In this document: positions 11,265 to 22,212 of the stretch, piece after piece
How positions within the stretch are numbered: position 1 is the first letter of the stretch
Layout of the letters: every line of letters begins with the position of its first letter
NCBI GenBank assembly: GCA_022566265.1
Contig: JADFJG010000012.1
Coordinates: 1 to 46,821 of the forward strand
Length of the DNA stretch: 46,821 nt
Direction of reading: 5' to 3'
Source: Pseudomonadota bacterium
Lineage (GTDB): Bacteria > Pseudomonadota > Alphaproteobacteria > SMXQ01
Position numbers and translations under genes: made by a program
Notes under the pieces: generated by a model
Told to the model about the DNA's origin: nothing
What the model saw: only the letters and a program-made list of their open reading frames with translations
Database searches by the model: none

Positions 11265-12318
11265 GCCCGGCAATGAGTGGATGAAGATGGACCCAGCCAG
11301 TCCCAAGCCGAGCGATAAGAGCGCCGCCGGCGCGCACCACACGCCGGTGCTGCTCGCCGAAGTCCTCGCCGCCCTGGCGCCGAAGGACGGCGAAATCTAC
11401 ATCGACGGCACCTTCGGCGCCGGCGGTTACGCCAAGGCGTTGCTCGAGGCCGCCGACTGCACGGTCTGGGGCCTCGACCGCGACCCCAAGGCTGTCGCGC
11501 TCGGCAACACGGTGGCGCGGCACTACGCCGGTCGCCTCGGCGTCGTCGCCGGGCGTTACGGCGACATGGAAGAGTTGTTGGCGCCGGTCGGCGTCGATGC
11601 GGTCGACGGTGTCGCCTTCGATCTCGGCGCCTCGTCGATGCAGCTGGACGACGCCGGGCGGGGTTTTTCCTTCCGCCACGACGGGCCGCTCAATATGCGC
11701 ATGGAGGCGACCGGGGCCACCGCCGCCGATGCCGTCAATTCCCTCGGCGAAGGCGAGCTTTCCGACATCATATATAACTACGGCGAAGATCGGGCGGCCC
11801 GGCGCATCGCCAAGGCGATCGTCAGGGCCCGGGACCGCGCGCCGATCGAGCGCACCGGCGCGCTCGCCGATATCGTCCGGGGCGCGCTGCGGGCGAAAGG
11901 GGCTGGCGGCGGCAAACGCCGGGGCGCCATCGATCCCGCGACCCGGACCTTTCAGGCCCTACGCATTTACGTCAACGATGAACTGAACGAGCTCGACCGC
12001 GGTCTTCTCGCCGCGGAAGCGATGCTCAGGCCCGGCGGCAGGCTTGCCGTCGTCGCCTTCCATTCCCTTGAGGACCGCAGGGTCAAGTCGTTTTTTTCGA
12101 TCCGCTGCGGCGCCTCGGCGCGGCCCTCGCGTCATACACCGTCCCTTTCCTCCCGGGGGACGTCGCGAGCGGCCGCGCCATCCTTTCATCTGCTGAACCG
12201 CCGGGTGATCAAGCCCGGGCCTGAGGAGATCGCCCGCAACCCCAGGGCCCGTTCGGCCCGTCTGCGCGCCGCGGTCAGGACCGAGGCCCCGCCGTGGCCG
12301 GCGAGCGCGGCCCAATGA
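11257..12318 (+). CDS. rsmH: 16S rRNA (cytosine(1402)-N(4))-methyltransferase RsmH
   Basis: HHTPVLLAEVLAALAPKDGEIYIDGTFGAGGYAKALL...AFDLGASSMQLDDAGRGFSFRHDGPLNMRM...ATRTFQALRIYVNDEL; ATG overlaps the mraZ stop. Confidence 0.95.
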   Translation: MNEPGNEWMKMDPASPKPSDKSAAGAHHTPVLLAEVLAALAPKDGEIYIDGTFGAGGYAKALLEAADCTVWGLDRDPKAVALGNTVARHYAGRLGVVAGRYGDMEELLAPVGVDAVDGVAFDLGASSMQLDDAGRGFSFRHDGPLNMRMEATGATAADAVNSLGEGELSDIIYNYGEDRAARRIAKAIVRARDRAPIERTGALADIVRGALRAKGAGGGKRRGAIDPATRTFQALRIYVNDELNELDRGLLAAEAMLRPGGRLAVVAFHSLEDRRVKSFFSIRCGASARPSRHTPSLSSRGTSRAAAPSFHLLNRRVIKPGPEEIARNPRARSARLRAAVRTEAPPWPASAAQ

Positions 12319-12716
12319 GGGGACGTTCCACCTTCCTGTGGCTCACCTTGGCCATCATCGTCGGGTTCGGCCTGTTCCACGTCAAGTATCAGGTGCAGGA
12401 GCTCGAGGAAGAGCTTGCCCGGCTCAACGCCGCGATCCTGAAGGAGCAGCAGCAGATCCACGTCCTCCGCGCCGAGTGGAGCTATCTGAACACGCCCTCT
12501 CGTCTCGAGGAACTTGCCGCGCGCCACCTCGATCTCGGGCCGGTCCAGACGGCGCAGATCGGCTCCGTCTCCAGCCTTCCGTGGCGCCCGGCATTCCGTT
12601 CCCGCCCGGCGCCCGCCGGCGCCGGGATGAAGCCGGGATCGCCGGCCAAGGTGAGGCCACCCGGCCCGACCTTGCGCCCGAGGCCCGCCCTGGCACACAC
12701 CTCCGAGGCGGACTAA
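12315..12716 (+). CDS. ftsL: Cell division protein FtsL
   Basis: Position between rsmH and ftsI; short N-terminal TM (FLWLTLAIIVGFGLFHVKYQVQELEEELARLNAAILKEQQQIHVLRAEWSYLNTPSRLEELA). Confidence 0.88.
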   Translation: MRGRSTFLWLTLAIIVGFGLFHVKYQVQELEEELARLNAAILKEQQQIHVLRAEWSYLNTPSRLEELAARHLDLGPVQTAQIGSVSSLPWRPAFRSRPAPAGAGMKPGSPAKVRPPGPTLRPRPALAHTSEAD

Positions 12717-12718
12717 AA

Positions 12719-14473
12719 ATGGCGGGAGGCGGGTACGGAGACGTGGCCAACTCCCTGCCCGGCGGCCGGGCGGGCGTCGGCGACCATGAGCACCGCATGC
12801 GCCTCGAGGGGGTGCGCAAGCAAGTCATCGAAACCGGCCGCAACCGGCTTTTGGTGATCGGCGCGCTGTTCGGATTCGGATTCCTCGTCATCGCCGGACG
12901 CCTGGCCGACGTCACCATCTTCAAACAAGGCAACGAACCGCGCCTCGCCCAAGCCGTTCCGGTATCGACCTGGAAGGCCGAACGGGCCGACATCGTCGAC
13001 CGCAACGGCGTCCTGTTGGCGACGTCCCTGGCGACCGCTTCGCTCTATGCCAACCCGCGCCACATTCTCGACGCCGGTGAAGCCGCCCGCCAATTGACCC
13101 GCCTGTTGCCGGAACTGAACCCGGCCGAGGTCAGGAGCAAGCTGACATCGAACCGCGGCTTCGTCTGGCTGCGCCGGCACCTTACGCCGAGGCAGCAATA
13201 TGCGGTCAACCGGCTCGGCATTCCCGGCCTCTATTTCCAGCGCGAGGAGCGCCAGGTCTATCCCCACGGGCGGTTGCTGTCCCACGTGCTGGGCTTCGTC
13301 GGCGTCGACAACCGCGGCCTTGCCGGCGTCGAGAAATCATTCGACGAGACCTTGCGCCAAAGTATCTCCGCGCTCCAGCTTTCGCTCGACGTGCGCTTGC
13401 AACACATCATGCGCCAGGAATTGGCGGCGGCGATGGCGACGTTCGGCGCCATCGGCGCCGCCGGGATCATGCTCGACGTCCGTTCGGGCGAGGTGCTGGC
13501 GATGGTGTCGCTGCCTGATTTCGACCCCAACAATCCGGCCGCCGGGCCGGTGGAGGACACCTTCAACCGCAATACCCATGGCGTCTACGAGATGGGCTCG
13601 ACCTTCAAGATCTTCACCACGGCGATGGCGCTGGACACCGGCACCGCGACGCTGAACAGCGGCTACGACGCCACCAAGCCGATTCGCATCTCCCGCTTCG
13701 TCATCACCGACTACAAGCCCAAGAAGCGGTGGCTGTCGGTACCGGAGATCTTCGTTTATTCGTCGAACATCGGCGCCGTGAAGATGGCGCTCGACGTCGG
13801 CACGGCGAACCAGAAAGCCTACCTCGCCAGGCTCGGCCTGTTGCGTCCGGCGGCCATCGAACTGCCCGAGGTCGGCGCTCCCATCGTCCCCTCGCCATGG
13901 GGCAAGGTCCATACCATGACCATCGCCTTCGGCCACGGCATCGCCGTCAGCCCGGTGCAGCTGGTCTCCGCGGTCGCCGCCATCGTCAACGGCGGCATCA
14001 TGCGTCCGGCGACTTTGATCCGGCGCGGTCCCGGCGAACGCGATCCGGGCGTGCGCGTCATTTCCGCCCGTACGTCCGAGCGCATGCGCCGGCTGCTGCG
14101 TCAGGTGGTGGTGCAAGGCACCGGGCGCAAGGCGGCGGTCAACGGTTATATGGTGGGCGGCAAGACCGGCACGTCGGAGAAGGTCGGCGCGCGCGGCTAC
14201 CGGCGAAAGGCGCTGTTGTCCTCCTTCGTCGGCGTCTTTCCCATGGACGATCCCCGCTACGTCGTCTTCGCCCTCCTCGATGAGCCCCGCGGCACGACGC
14301 AAACCTTCGGTTACGCCACCGGCGGCTGGGTCGCCGCGCCCATCGTCGGACGCACCATCGCGCGCGCGGCGCCGTTGCTGGGAGTCGCGCCGGTCGATGA
14401 AACGGCGCCCCAAATCCGCCGCAAAATGTACGTCAGGATCAATTCGCGAGATCCCAGAGTTGCGTCTTATTGA
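12719..14473 (+). CDS. ftsI: Peptidoglycan D,D-transpeptidase FtsI (PBP3)
   Basis: RADIVDRNGVLLATSL, EMGSTFKIFTTAMAL (SxxK), VYSSNIGAVKMAL (SxN), GGKTGTSEKV (KTG). Confidence 0.95.
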   Translation: MAGGGYGDVANSLPGGRAGVGDHEHRMRLEGVRKQVIETGRNRLLVIGALFGFGFLVIAGRLADVTIFKQGNEPRLAQAVPVSTWKAERADIVDRNGVLLATSLATASLYANPRHILDAGEAARQLTRLLPELNPAEVRSKLTSNRGFVWLRRHLTPRQQYAVNRLGIPGLYFQREERQVYPHGRLLSHVLGFVGVDNRGLAGVEKSFDETLRQSISALQLSLDVRLQHIMRQELAAAMATFGAIGAAGIMLDVRSGEVLAMVSLPDFDPNNPAAGPVEDTFNRNTHGVYEMGSTFKIFTTAMALDTGTATLNSGYDATKPIRISRFVITDYKPKKRWLSVPEIFVYSSNIGAVKMALDVGTANQKAYLARLGLLRPAAIELPEVGAPIVPSPWGKVHTMTIAFGHGIAVSPVQLVSAVAAIVNGGIMRPATLIRRGPGERDPGVRVISARTSERMRRLLRQVVVQGTGRKAAVNGYMVGGKTGTSEKVGARGYRRKALLSSFVGVFPMDDPRYVVFALLDEPRGTTQTFGYATGGWVAAPIVGRTIARAAPLLGVAPVDETAPQIRRKMYVRINSRDPRVASY

Positions 14474-15965
14474 ACTGTTGAGCGGTGAGGCACCCGGGTT
14501 GGAATCGAACACGGCGGCAAGGGATGTGGAAATTCTCGGCCTGACCTCCGATTCCCGCGAGGTCCGGCCCGGCTATCTGTTCGCCGCGATCAAGGGAAGC
14601 CGCGCCGACGGCGGGGATTTCATTGGCGATGCCCTGGCCCGGGGCGCCGCCGCCGTCCTCGGCCCGCCGGGCACGCGCGTCCCCGAGTCCATGATCGAGC
14701 CAGGGTCGCGGCCGGTCCCGGTGATCGCCGATGACAATCCGCGCCGCCGGCTTGCCCTGATGGCGGCGCGTTTTTTCGGCCCCCAGCCCGCCACCATCGC
14801 GGCGGTGACCGGCACCAACGGCAAGACCTCGGTGGTCTCCTTCCTGCGCCAGATCTGGTCGCGCCTCGACCGAAGGGCGGCCAGCCTCGGCACCCTTGGC
14901 CTCGACGCGCCGGATATCGACGTCGCCGGCGTCACCGACCCGGGGGCGCTGACGACCCCCGATCCGGTGGCGCTGCACCACTGCCTCAACGATCTCAAGC
15001 AAAGCGGCGTCGATCACCTGGCGCTCGAGGCATCGAGCCACGGGTTGGATCAGTACCGGCTCGACGGCGTTCGGGTGACGGCGGCGGCCTTCACCAACAT
15101 CTCGCGCGATCATCTCGACTATCACGGCACCAAAGAGGCCTATCTCGCGGCCAAGGTCCGGCTGTTCGACACCATCCTGGCGCCGGATGGCGTCGCCGTG
15201 CTCAACGCCGACGTCCCGGAATTCGGGCCGCTCAAGGAACGCTGCGAGGCGCGCGGGCAGCGCGTCATCGGTTTCGGGCGGAACGGCGAAGACGTGAAGG
15301 TGATCGGGCTCGATCCTCTCGCCGACGGACTGAAGCTCGACCTCGAGATCGCCGGCGGGCGATTCGCCGTAAGGCTCGGGTTGGTCGGCGACTTCCAGGC
15401 GATGAACGCGGTTTGCGCCCTCGCCCTCGCCATCGCCACCGGCGAGGACGCCGAGGCGTCGGTTAGCGCGCTTGCCGAGCTTGAAGGGGCGCCCGGACGC
15501 ATGGAGCTTGCCGCGCGCCACCCCAACGGCGCCGCCATATACGTCGATTACGCCCATACCCCGGACGCCCTGGCCCAGGTCCTCGGCGCGCTCAGGCCCC
15601 ATCTCACGGGTAGGCTTGGCGTCGTCTTCGGCTGCGGCGGCGACCGCGACCCGGGCAAGCGCCCGGAAATGGGAAGGATCGCCACCGAGCTCGCCGATCT
15701 CGTCGTCATCACCGACGACAACCCCCGCGGCGAGGACGCCGCCCATATCCGCCGCCAGATCCTCGACGCCGCGCCCGGCGCGCGCGAGATCGGCGACCGC
15801 GCCCGGGCCATCAATGAGACCATCGCCATCCTCGAGCCGGACGATATCTTGGTGGTGGCGGGCAAGGGTCACGAGACGGGCCAGATCGTCGGCGGCGAGA
15901 TCATTCCCTTCGACGACCGCGATCAGGTGCGACGCGCGGTCGCCGGCATCGGAGGCGCGTCATGA
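14460..15965 (+). CDS. murE: UDP-N-acetylmuramoyl-L-alanyl-D-glutamate--2,6-diaminopimelate ligase
   Basis: AAVTGTNGKTSVVSFLRQIW, LEASSHGLDQ, DDNPRGEDAAHIRRQI (DNPR meso-DAP motif); start approximate. Confidence 0.95.
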   Translation: MRLIELLSGEAPGLESNTAARDVEILGLTSDSREVRPGYLFAAIKGSRADGGDFIGDALARGAAAVLGPPGTRVPESMIEPGSRPVPVIADDNPRRRLALMAARFFGPQPATIAAVTGTNGKTSVVSFLRQIWSRLDRRAASLGTLGLDAPDIDVAGVTDPGALTTPDPVALHHCLNDLKQSGVDHLALEASSHGLDQYRLDGVRVTAAAFTNISRDHLDYHGTKEAYLAAKVRLFDTILAPDGVAVLNADVPEFGPLKERCEARGQRVIGFGRNGEDVKVIGLDPLADGLKLDLEIAGGRFAVRLGLVGDFQAMNAVCALALAIATGEDAEASVSALAELEGAPGRMELAARHPNGAAIYVDYAHTPDALAQVLGALRPHLTGRLGVVFGCGGDRDPGKRPEMGRIATELADLVVITDDNPRGEDAAHIRRQILDAAPGAREIGDRARAINETIAILEPDDILVVAGKGHETGQIVGGEIIPFDDRDQVRRAVAGIGGAS

Positions 15966-17395
15966 TGGCGGCGCCGGCACCCGCCTTGTGGACCTCCGCC
16001 GAGGCCGACGCCGCGACCGGCGGTTACAGCACCGGCGCCTGGCAGGCCCAGGGCGTCTCCATCGACAGCCGCACGCTTCATCCCGGCGATCTCTTCATCG
16101 TCGTCAAGGGCCCCAAATACGATGCCCACGAGTTCGTCGCCAGGGCGATCGAGGGCGGCGCGGCGTCGGCGATGGTGAGCCGCATCCCCCAGGGCCTGCC
16201 CCAGAACACGCCGCTGTTGATCGTCAACGACACCATGAAGGGGCTCAACGATCTCGCCCGCGCCGCCCGCGCGCGCACCTCGGCCCACGTCATCGCGATC
16301 ACCGGAAGCGTCGGCAAGACCAGCACCAAGGAAGCCCTCAAGGCGGTGCTCGCGCCCCAGGGCGTCACCGCCGCCAGCGAGGGCAGCTACAACAACCGGT
16401 GGGGCGTGCCGCTGTCGCTCGCCCGTATGCCCAAGGACGCCGACTTCGGCGTCTTGGAGATCGGCATGAACCATCCCGGCGAGATCACGCCGCTGAGCAA
16501 GCTCGCCCGCCCCGACACCGCCCTCATCACCACCATACAAGGCGTGCACACGGCCTATTTCGGCTCGCTCTCGGAGATCGCCGCCGCCAAGGCGGAGATC
16601 TTCCGCGGCATGGACGGCGGCACCGCCATTCTGTATCGCGACAACGCGCATTTCGACGCCCTCGCCGGCGCCGCGAAATCCGAGGGTATCGGACGCATCA
16701 TCGGTTTCGGCGCCGGCGAAGCCTGCGAAGCACGCCTGATGAACTATCGGATCGAGCGCGACGGCAGCCGGGTCGAAGCCAAGATTTCCGGCCGCCGCCT
16801 TTCCTACCGGCTCGGCGCGCCGGGACGCCACTGGGCGATGAACAGCCTGGCGGTGCTTTCCGCCGTCGAGGCGGCGGGTGGCGATGTCGAGGCCGCGGCC
16901 AAGGCGCTCAAGGCGGTGAAAGCCCCCAAGGGGCGCGGCGACCAGCACCGGGTGCTCCTCCCCGGCGGCGCCTTCACCTTGGTTGATGAGAGTTACAACG
17001 CATCGCCCGCGTCCATGGCCGCCGCCTTCGAGGTCCTGGCCGCGGCCGAGACCGATGCCGGCGGACGCCGCATCGCGGTTCTCGGCGACATGCTCGAGCT
17101 CGGCCCGGACTCGGCGAAGATCCACGCCGCCCTGGCCAAGGATCTCATCGAGTTGGGGATCGACCTGGTGTGCACCGCGGGCAAGGACATGGTGCATCTC
17201 CAAGACGCCCTGCCGCGCAAGATGCGGGGCGGGCACGCCTCCAAGGCGGAAGAGTTGGCGCCCCTGGTCGGCAATCTGGTCAGGCCGGGCGACGTGGTCA
17301 CGGTCAAGGGGTCGCGGGCGAGCCGCATGAGCTTCATCGCCGAGGGGCTGCTTGGCGGCCGCGCGACCCCCAAAATCGCCGCCAACGACAACTGA
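15962..17395 (+). CDS. murF: UDP-N-acetylmuramoyl-tripeptide--D-alanyl-D-alanine ligase
   Basis: AITGSVGKTSTKEALKAVL, EGSYNNRWGVPLSLA, VDESYNASPASMAAAFEVL. Confidence 0.95.
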   Translation: MMAAPAPALWTSAEADAATGGYSTGAWQAQGVSIDSRTLHPGDLFIVVKGPKYDAHEFVARAIEGGAASAMVSRIPQGLPQNTPLLIVNDTMKGLNDLARAARARTSAHVIAITGSVGKTSTKEALKAVLAPQGVTAASEGSYNNRWGVPLSLARMPKDADFGVLEIGMNHPGEITPLSKLARPDTALITTIQGVHTAYFGSLSEIAAAKAEIFRGMDGGTAILYRDNAHFDALAGAAKSEGIGRIIGFGAGEACEARLMNYRIERDGSRVEAKISGRRLSYRLGAPGRHWAMNSLAVLSAVEAAGGDVEAAAKALKAVKAPKGRGDQHRVLLPGGAFTLVDESYNASPASMAAAFEVLAAAETDAGGRRIAVLGDMLELGPDSAKIHAALAKDLIELGIDLVCTAGKDMVHLQDALPRKMRGGHASKAEELAPLVGNLVRPGDVVTVKGSRASRMSFIAEGLLGGRATPKIAANDN

Positions 17396-17410
17396 GGAGG
17401 TCATACCGGG

Positions 17411-18499
17411 ATGCTGTTTCACCTCCTCTTTCCCCTGTCCGATCAGATCGGCGTCTTCAACCTGTTCCGCTACATCACCTTCAGGACCGGCGGCGCGATC
17501 GTCACCGCGCTGATCGTCAGCTTCATCGTCGGACCGGTCGTGATCAAATGGCTGCGCAAGCATCAACAGAATGGCCAGCCGATCCGCGCGGATGGGCCGG
17601 AGGAACACCTGCTGACCAAGCAGGGCACCCCCACCATGGGCGGCGTCATCATCCTCCTCGGCCTCGCCATCGGCACCCTTCTGTGGTCCGATCTCACGAA
17701 CGGCTATGTCTGGGCGGTGTTGATCGTGACCCTCGGTTTCGGCGCCATCGGCGCCGTCGACGACTATCTGAAACTGGTCCGCCAGAGCCACCACGGCCTG
17801 CCCGCCAGGTTCAAGATCATCTCCCAGATCCTGGTCGCCGCGATCGCCACCCTGTGGATCATGGCGATCACCCGCGAGCCTTTGTCCACCAGCCTCGCCG
17901 TACCTTTCTTCAAGAACGTGCTGATCGACCTCGGTTGGGGGTTCCTGCCCTTCGCCATACTGGTGATGGTGGGGGCGTCGAACGCGGTCAATCTCACCGA
18001 CGGCCTCGACGGGCTCGCCATCGGTCCGGTGATGATCGCTGCCGGGTGCTTCGTCCTCATCTCCTATCTCACCGGCAACGTCGTCTTCGCCAATTATCTG
18101 CAGATTCAACTGGTGCCGGGCGCCGGCGAACTCGCCATCTTCTGCGGCGCGCTGGTCGGCGCGGGGTTGGGGTTCCTCTGGTACAACGCCCCGCCCGCCA
18201 TGGTGTTCATGGGCGACACCGGCTCGCTCTCGGTCGGCGGCGCCTTGGGCGCGATCAGCGTCATCACCAAACACGAACTGGTGCTCGTCATCATCGGCGG
18301 GCTGTTCGTGCTGGAGACCGTCTCGGTGATCGTCCAGGTCGTCTCCTTCAAGCTCACCGGCAAGCGTGTCTTCCGCATGGCGCCCTTGCACCATCACTTC
18401 GAGAAGAAGGGCTGGGCCGAACCGACCATCGTCATCCGCTTCTGGATCATCGCGTCGATACTGGCGCTCGCCGGGCTGGCGACCCTGAAGCTGAGGTAA
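17411..18499 (+). CDS. mraY: Phospho-N-acetylmuramoyl-pentapeptide-transferase
   Basis: [57 protein letters not shown]. Confidence 0.97.
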   Translation: MLFHLLFPLSDQIGVFNLFRYITFRTGGAIVTALIVSFIVGPVVIKWLRKHQQNGQPIRADGPEEHLLTKQGTPTMGGVIILLGLAIGTLLWSDLTNGYVWAVLIVTLGFGAIGAVDDYLKLVRQSHHGLPARFKIISQILVAAIATLWIMAITREPLSTSLAVPFFKNVLIDLGWGFLPFAILVMVGASNAVNLTDGLDGLAIGPVMIAAGCFVLISYLTGNVVFANYLQIQLVPGAGELAIFCGALVGAGLGFLWYNAPPAMVFMGDTGSLSVGGALGAISVITKHELVLVIIGGLFVLETVSVIVQVVSFKLTGKRVFRMAPLHHHFEKKGWAEPTIVIRFWIIASILALAGLATLKLR

Positions 18500-18515
18500 G
18501 GAGCGAGAGGCCGCC

Positions 18516-19919
18516 ATGATTCCCTTACCTAGCGCGTCGGGCTCGAAGATCGCCGTGCTCGGCCTCGGCCACTCGGGATTTGCCGCGGCGCGGGCGCTGG
18601 TCGCCAGCGGCGCCCGTGTGCTGGCGTGGGACGACGACGGGGACAAGCGCCAAGCGGCGGTGGCGGCCGAGGTGCCGATCGCCGATCTCTACGAAACCGA
18701 TCTCTCCGCCGTCGCGACCCTCGTGCTCAGTCCCGGGATTCCCCACACCCATCCGAAACCCCATCCGGTCGCGGCGAAGGCGCGCGCCGGCGGGCTCGAG
18801 ATCATCTGCGACATCGAGCTCATGGCGCGGGCCGAGACCGGCGCCCGGTTCATCGGCGTCACCGGCACCAACGGCAAGTCCACGGTCACGGCGCTGATCG
18901 GCCACATCTTCGAAGCCGCCGGCAAGAAGGCGGCGATCGGCGGCAATTTCGGGCCGCCGGTGCTGGCGCTCGATCCGCTCGGCGCCTCGGGCACCTATAT
19001 CCTCGAACTCTCGTCGTATCAACTCGAGCTCATCGTCTCGGACATGTTCGACATCACGGTGTTGATCAACATCTCGCCCGACCACATCGACCGTCACGGC
19101 ACCATGGATGGTTACGTCGCCGCCAAGCGCCGGGTCTTCGACCGCGGCCACGCCAACGCCATCGCCGTCATCGGCGTCGACGACGAGCACTGCCGGAAGA
19201 TCCGCGCCCTCCTCGAAGCCCGGGACGATCGCAGGATCATCCCGATCTCGGCCGACGGTCCGGTGGCCGGCGGGGTCTATGTGCTTGACGGCGAACTCTA
19301 TGACGACACCGAGGGGCGGGACGCGCGCATCGGGACGCTAACCACCGCCAAGGCGCTTCCCGGCGCCCACAATTGGCAGAACGCGGCCTGCGCTTTCGCC
19401 GTCGCCCGCGCCGTGGGAATCGGCACCGACCTCATCGCCGCCGCGCTTTCGAGCTTCCCCGGCCTGCCCCACCGCCAGGAGCTGGTCGGCACCGTCGATG
19501 GCGTCCGTTACGTCAACGACAGCAAGGCGACCAACGCCGCGGCCGCGGCCAAGGCGCTGGCGTGCTATCGGGACATCTATTGGATCGCCGGCGGCGAGCC
19601 CAAGGAAGGCGGCATCGCGTCGCTCGAGCCGCTTTTCCCCAGCATCGTCCATGCCTTCCTCATCGGCGAGGCGGCGGAGTCCTTCGCCCGATGCTTGGAC
19701 GGCAAGGTCGCCTACACCATCGCCGGCGAGCTGGAAACCGCCCTCGACGGCGCCCGCCGGCTGGCCGCCAGCGAGGCCCGCGCCGACGCCGTCGTGCTGC
19801 TTTCCCCGGCCGCGGCGTCGTTCGACCAGTTCGCCAATTTCGGAGCCAGGGGCGACGCCTTCCGCCGCCTGGTGCTGGCGTTTTCCGGTGAGCCCGGGGC
19901 AACGGAGCGGCGCCAATGA
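18516..19919 (+). CDS. murD: UDP-N-acetylmuramoylalanine--D-glutamate ligase
   Basis: IGVTGTNGKSTVTALIGHIF, LELSSYQLELI, LPHRQELVGTVDGVRYVNDSKATNAAAAAKAL. Confidence 0.96.
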   Translation: MIPLPSASGSKIAVLGLGHSGFAAARALVASGARVLAWDDDGDKRQAAVAAEVPIADLYETDLSAVATLVLSPGIPHTHPKPHPVAAKARAGGLEIICDIELMARAETGARFIGVTGTNGKSTVTALIGHIFEAAGKKAAIGGNFGPPVLALDPLGASGTYILELSSYQLELIVSDMFDITVLINISPDHIDRHGTMDGYVAAKRRVFDRGHANAIAVIGVDDEHCRKIRALLEARDDRRIIPISADGPVAGGVYVLDGELYDDTEGRDARIGTLTTAKALPGAHNWQNAACAFAVARAVGIGTDLIAAALSSFPGLPHRQELVGTVDGVRYVNDSKATNAAAAAKALACYRDIYWIAGGEPKEGGIASLEPLFPSIVHAFLIGEAAESFARCLDGKVAYTIAGELETALDGARRLAASEARADAVVLLSPAAASFDQFANFGARGDAFRRLVLAFSGEPGATERRQ

Positions 19920-21037
19920 TCGGCTTCGCGCGCACCGACAACTCCGTCCTCAGCCGCTGGTGGTGGACGGTCGACCGCTGGACCCTGGCGGCTCTCGTAA
20001 CGCTGATCTGTTTCGGCCTGATGTTGACCCTGGCGGCGTCACCGGCGGTGGCCGAGCGCCTCGGCCTCGAATCCTTGCATTTCGTACGCCGCCAGTTGGC
20101 CTTTCTGGGGCCTGCCTTGGCCACCATCGTCGCGGTCTCGTTGCTGAGCCCCCGCGACGTGCGCCGTCTCGGCACCATCGTCTTCGCCGTGGCGCTGGTA
20201 CTGATGGCGCTGACCCTCGTCGCCGGCACCGAAATCAACGGCGCGAAGCGGTGGCTCGACATCCTCGGCCTGTCCCTGCAGCCCTCGGAGATCTTGAAGC
20301 CGGGCTTCGTCGTACTCGCCGCCTGGATGATCTCGGCCGGCCGGCTCCATGGCAATTTCCCCGGCTACCTGATCATCGCCGCGCTTTATCTCCTGGTCAT
20401 GGCGTTGCTGCTGATGCAGCCCGACATGGGCATGGCCGGCGTCATCTCGGTGGTGCTGTTCGCGCAGTTCTTCCTTGCCGGGCCGCCGCTATTGTGGGTG
20501 GGGCTGGTCATCGTGCTGGGCCTGATGGCGCTGGTCGGGGCGTACTACGCCTTTCCCCACGTCGCCAGCCGCGTCGACAGTTTCCTCGACCCCAGCGCCG
20601 GCGACAGTTACCAGGTGAACACCGCGCTCGAGGCCTTCATGAACGGTGGCGTGCTGGGGCGCGGCCCCGGCGAAGGCACGATCAAGGAGATCCTTCCCGA
20701 CGCCCACAGCGACTTCATATTCGCCGTCGCCGGCGAGGAACTCGGCCTCTTCGCCTGTCTCGTGATCGTGGCGTTGTTCGCCTTCGTGGTGCTGCGCGGA
20801 TTTTCCCGCATGCTCCAGGAAAACAACCTGTTCGTCCTGCTCGCCGTCACCGGGCTGTTGGTCCAGTTCGGCTTGCAAACGGCGATCCACATGGCGACGA
20901 CGCTGAAGCTGATGCCGACCAAGGGCATGACGCTGCCGTTGATCTCCTATGGCGGATCGTCGCTCTTCGGAATTGCGCTGGCCATGGGCATGGTGCTGGC
21001 CCTGACGCGGCGGCGTGTCGGCCCGAGAGGGGTGTGA
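19916..21037 (+). CDS. ftsW: Peptidoglycan glycosyltransferase FtsW
   Basis: SEDS family: GAKRWLDILGLSLQPSEILKPGFV, PLISYGGSSLFGIALAMGMVLALTRR. Confidence 0.96.
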   Translation: MIGFARTDNSVLSRWWWTVDRWTLAALVTLICFGLMLTLAASPAVAERLGLESLHFVRRQLAFLGPALATIVAVSLLSPRDVRRLGTIVFAVALVLMALTLVAGTEINGAKRWLDILGLSLQPSEILKPGFVVLAAWMISAGRLHGNFPGYLIIAALYLLVMALLLMQPDMGMAGVISVVLFAQFFLAGPPLLWVGLVIVLGLMALVGAYYAFPHVASRVDSFLDPSAGDSYQVNTALEAFMNGGVLGRGPGEGTIKEILPDAHSDFIFAVAGEELGLFACLVIVALFAFVVLRGFSRMLQENNLFVLLAVTGLLVQFGLQTAIHMATTLKLMPTKGMTLPLISYGGSSLFGIALAMGMVLALTRRRVGPRGV

Positions 21038-22212
21038 TGGCGGCCGAAATCGACACCCTGCGCGTCAACCCCATTATCCTGGTCGCCGGCGGCACCGGCG
21101 GGCACGTGTTTCCCGCCCAGGCCCTGGCCAGTGAGTTAAAGGGACGCGATTGCACCCTGGCGCTTTTCACCGACCGGCGCGGCGGCACCTGGAGCAATGA
21201 GCTCAAGGGGGTCGATTACCACCACATCCGCGCCGGCCAGGTCACGACCGGCAGTCTGATCGCCCGCGCGCGGGGGGGCCTGGCCTCGTTCTTCGGGCTG
21301 CTCAAGGCGCGCCGGCTGTTGCGCGAACTCAAGCCGAACATCGTCGTCGGCTTCGGCAGCTACGCCTCGGTTCCGGCGATGATAGCGGCGACCAGGCTCG
21401 GCATTCCCACCGTGATCCACGAACAGAATGCGCTGCTCGGGCGCGCCAATCGGATCCTCGCCCCCCACGTCAGCGCCATCGCCACCTCGTTCCCGGAGGT
21501 CGCCGGGATCGAGCCCGAGGACCAAGACAAGGTGCGCCTGACCGGCAATCCCGTGCGCCAGAGCATTCGGGCGCTGGCCGAAAAACCCTATCCGCCACTG
21601 ACCGCGAGCGGGCCGATCCATCTCCTGGTGCTCGGCGGCAGTCAGGGGGCCACGGTGTTCAGCGAGGTGATCCCCGAGGCCCTCTCGCGGTTGACCAAGG
21701 AAATGCGGGCGCGCCTCAAGGTCAGCCAGCAATGCCGGCCGGAGGACATCGATAAGGTCCGGGATACCTACGACCGTCTCCGCCTCAAGGCCGAACTCGC
21801 CACCTTTTTCGACGATGTGCCCGAACGGATCAGCCAGGCCCATTGCGTGATCAGCCGTTCCGGCGCCTCGACCACGGCCGAACTGACGGTCGCCGGCAGA
21901 CCGGCGATCCTGGTGCCCTACCCTCACGCCACCGGCGATCATCAGACCCTCAACGCCCGCGCCATCGAGGCCGCGGGCGCCGCCTTGGTGATGCCGGAAT
22001 CGAATTTCACCGCCCAGACGCTTTCGGCCCGTCTCAAACTGCTGCTCAGCTATCCGATCGACCTCGGCCGCATGGCCGAGCGCGCCTCCAGAATCGGCCG
22101 GGTCAACGCGGCGGCGACGCTGGCTGATCTGGTCATTGCCATGTGCCCCATCAACGGCCGGGAGACGCCGGCGCCCAATCCGGGCCGGAGCGGAAGGGAG
22201 GCGGCGGCATGA
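21037..22212 (+). CDS. murG: UDP-N-acetylglucosamine--N-acetylmuramyl-(pentapeptide) pyrophosphoryl-undecaprenol GlcNAc transferase
   Basis: [88 protein letters not shown]. Confidence 0.96.
   Translation: MAAEIDTLRVNPIILVAGGTGGHVFPAQALASELKGRDCTLALFTDRRGGTWSNELKGVDYHHIRAGQVTTGSLIARARGGLASFFGLLKARRLLRELKPNIVVGFGSYASVPAMIAATRLGIPTVIHEQNALLGRANRILAPHVSAIATSFPEVAGIEPEDQDKVRLTGNPVRQSIRALAEKPYPPLTASGPIHLLVLGGSQGATVFSEVIPEALSRLTKEMRARLKVSQQCRPEDIDKVRDTYDRLRLKAELATFFDDVPERISQAHCVISRSGASTTAELTVAGRPAILVPYPHATGDHQTLNARAIEAAGAALVMPESNFTAQTLSARLKLLLSYPIDLGRMAERASRIGRVNAAATLADLVIAMCPINGRETPAPNPGRSGREAAA

Noticed and set aside
12050-12200. Possible frameshift in rsmH near the ttttttt run (12089-12095)
   Set aside because: The frame continues with FHLLNRRVIKPGPEEIARNPRARSARLRAA, the expected RsmH C-terminus, so the reading frame is intact.
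15923-18646. 907-aa minus-strand ORF across murF-mraY-murD
   Set aside because: Asp/Glu/His/Gly-rich antisense frame of high-GC genes; sense genes are unambiguous.
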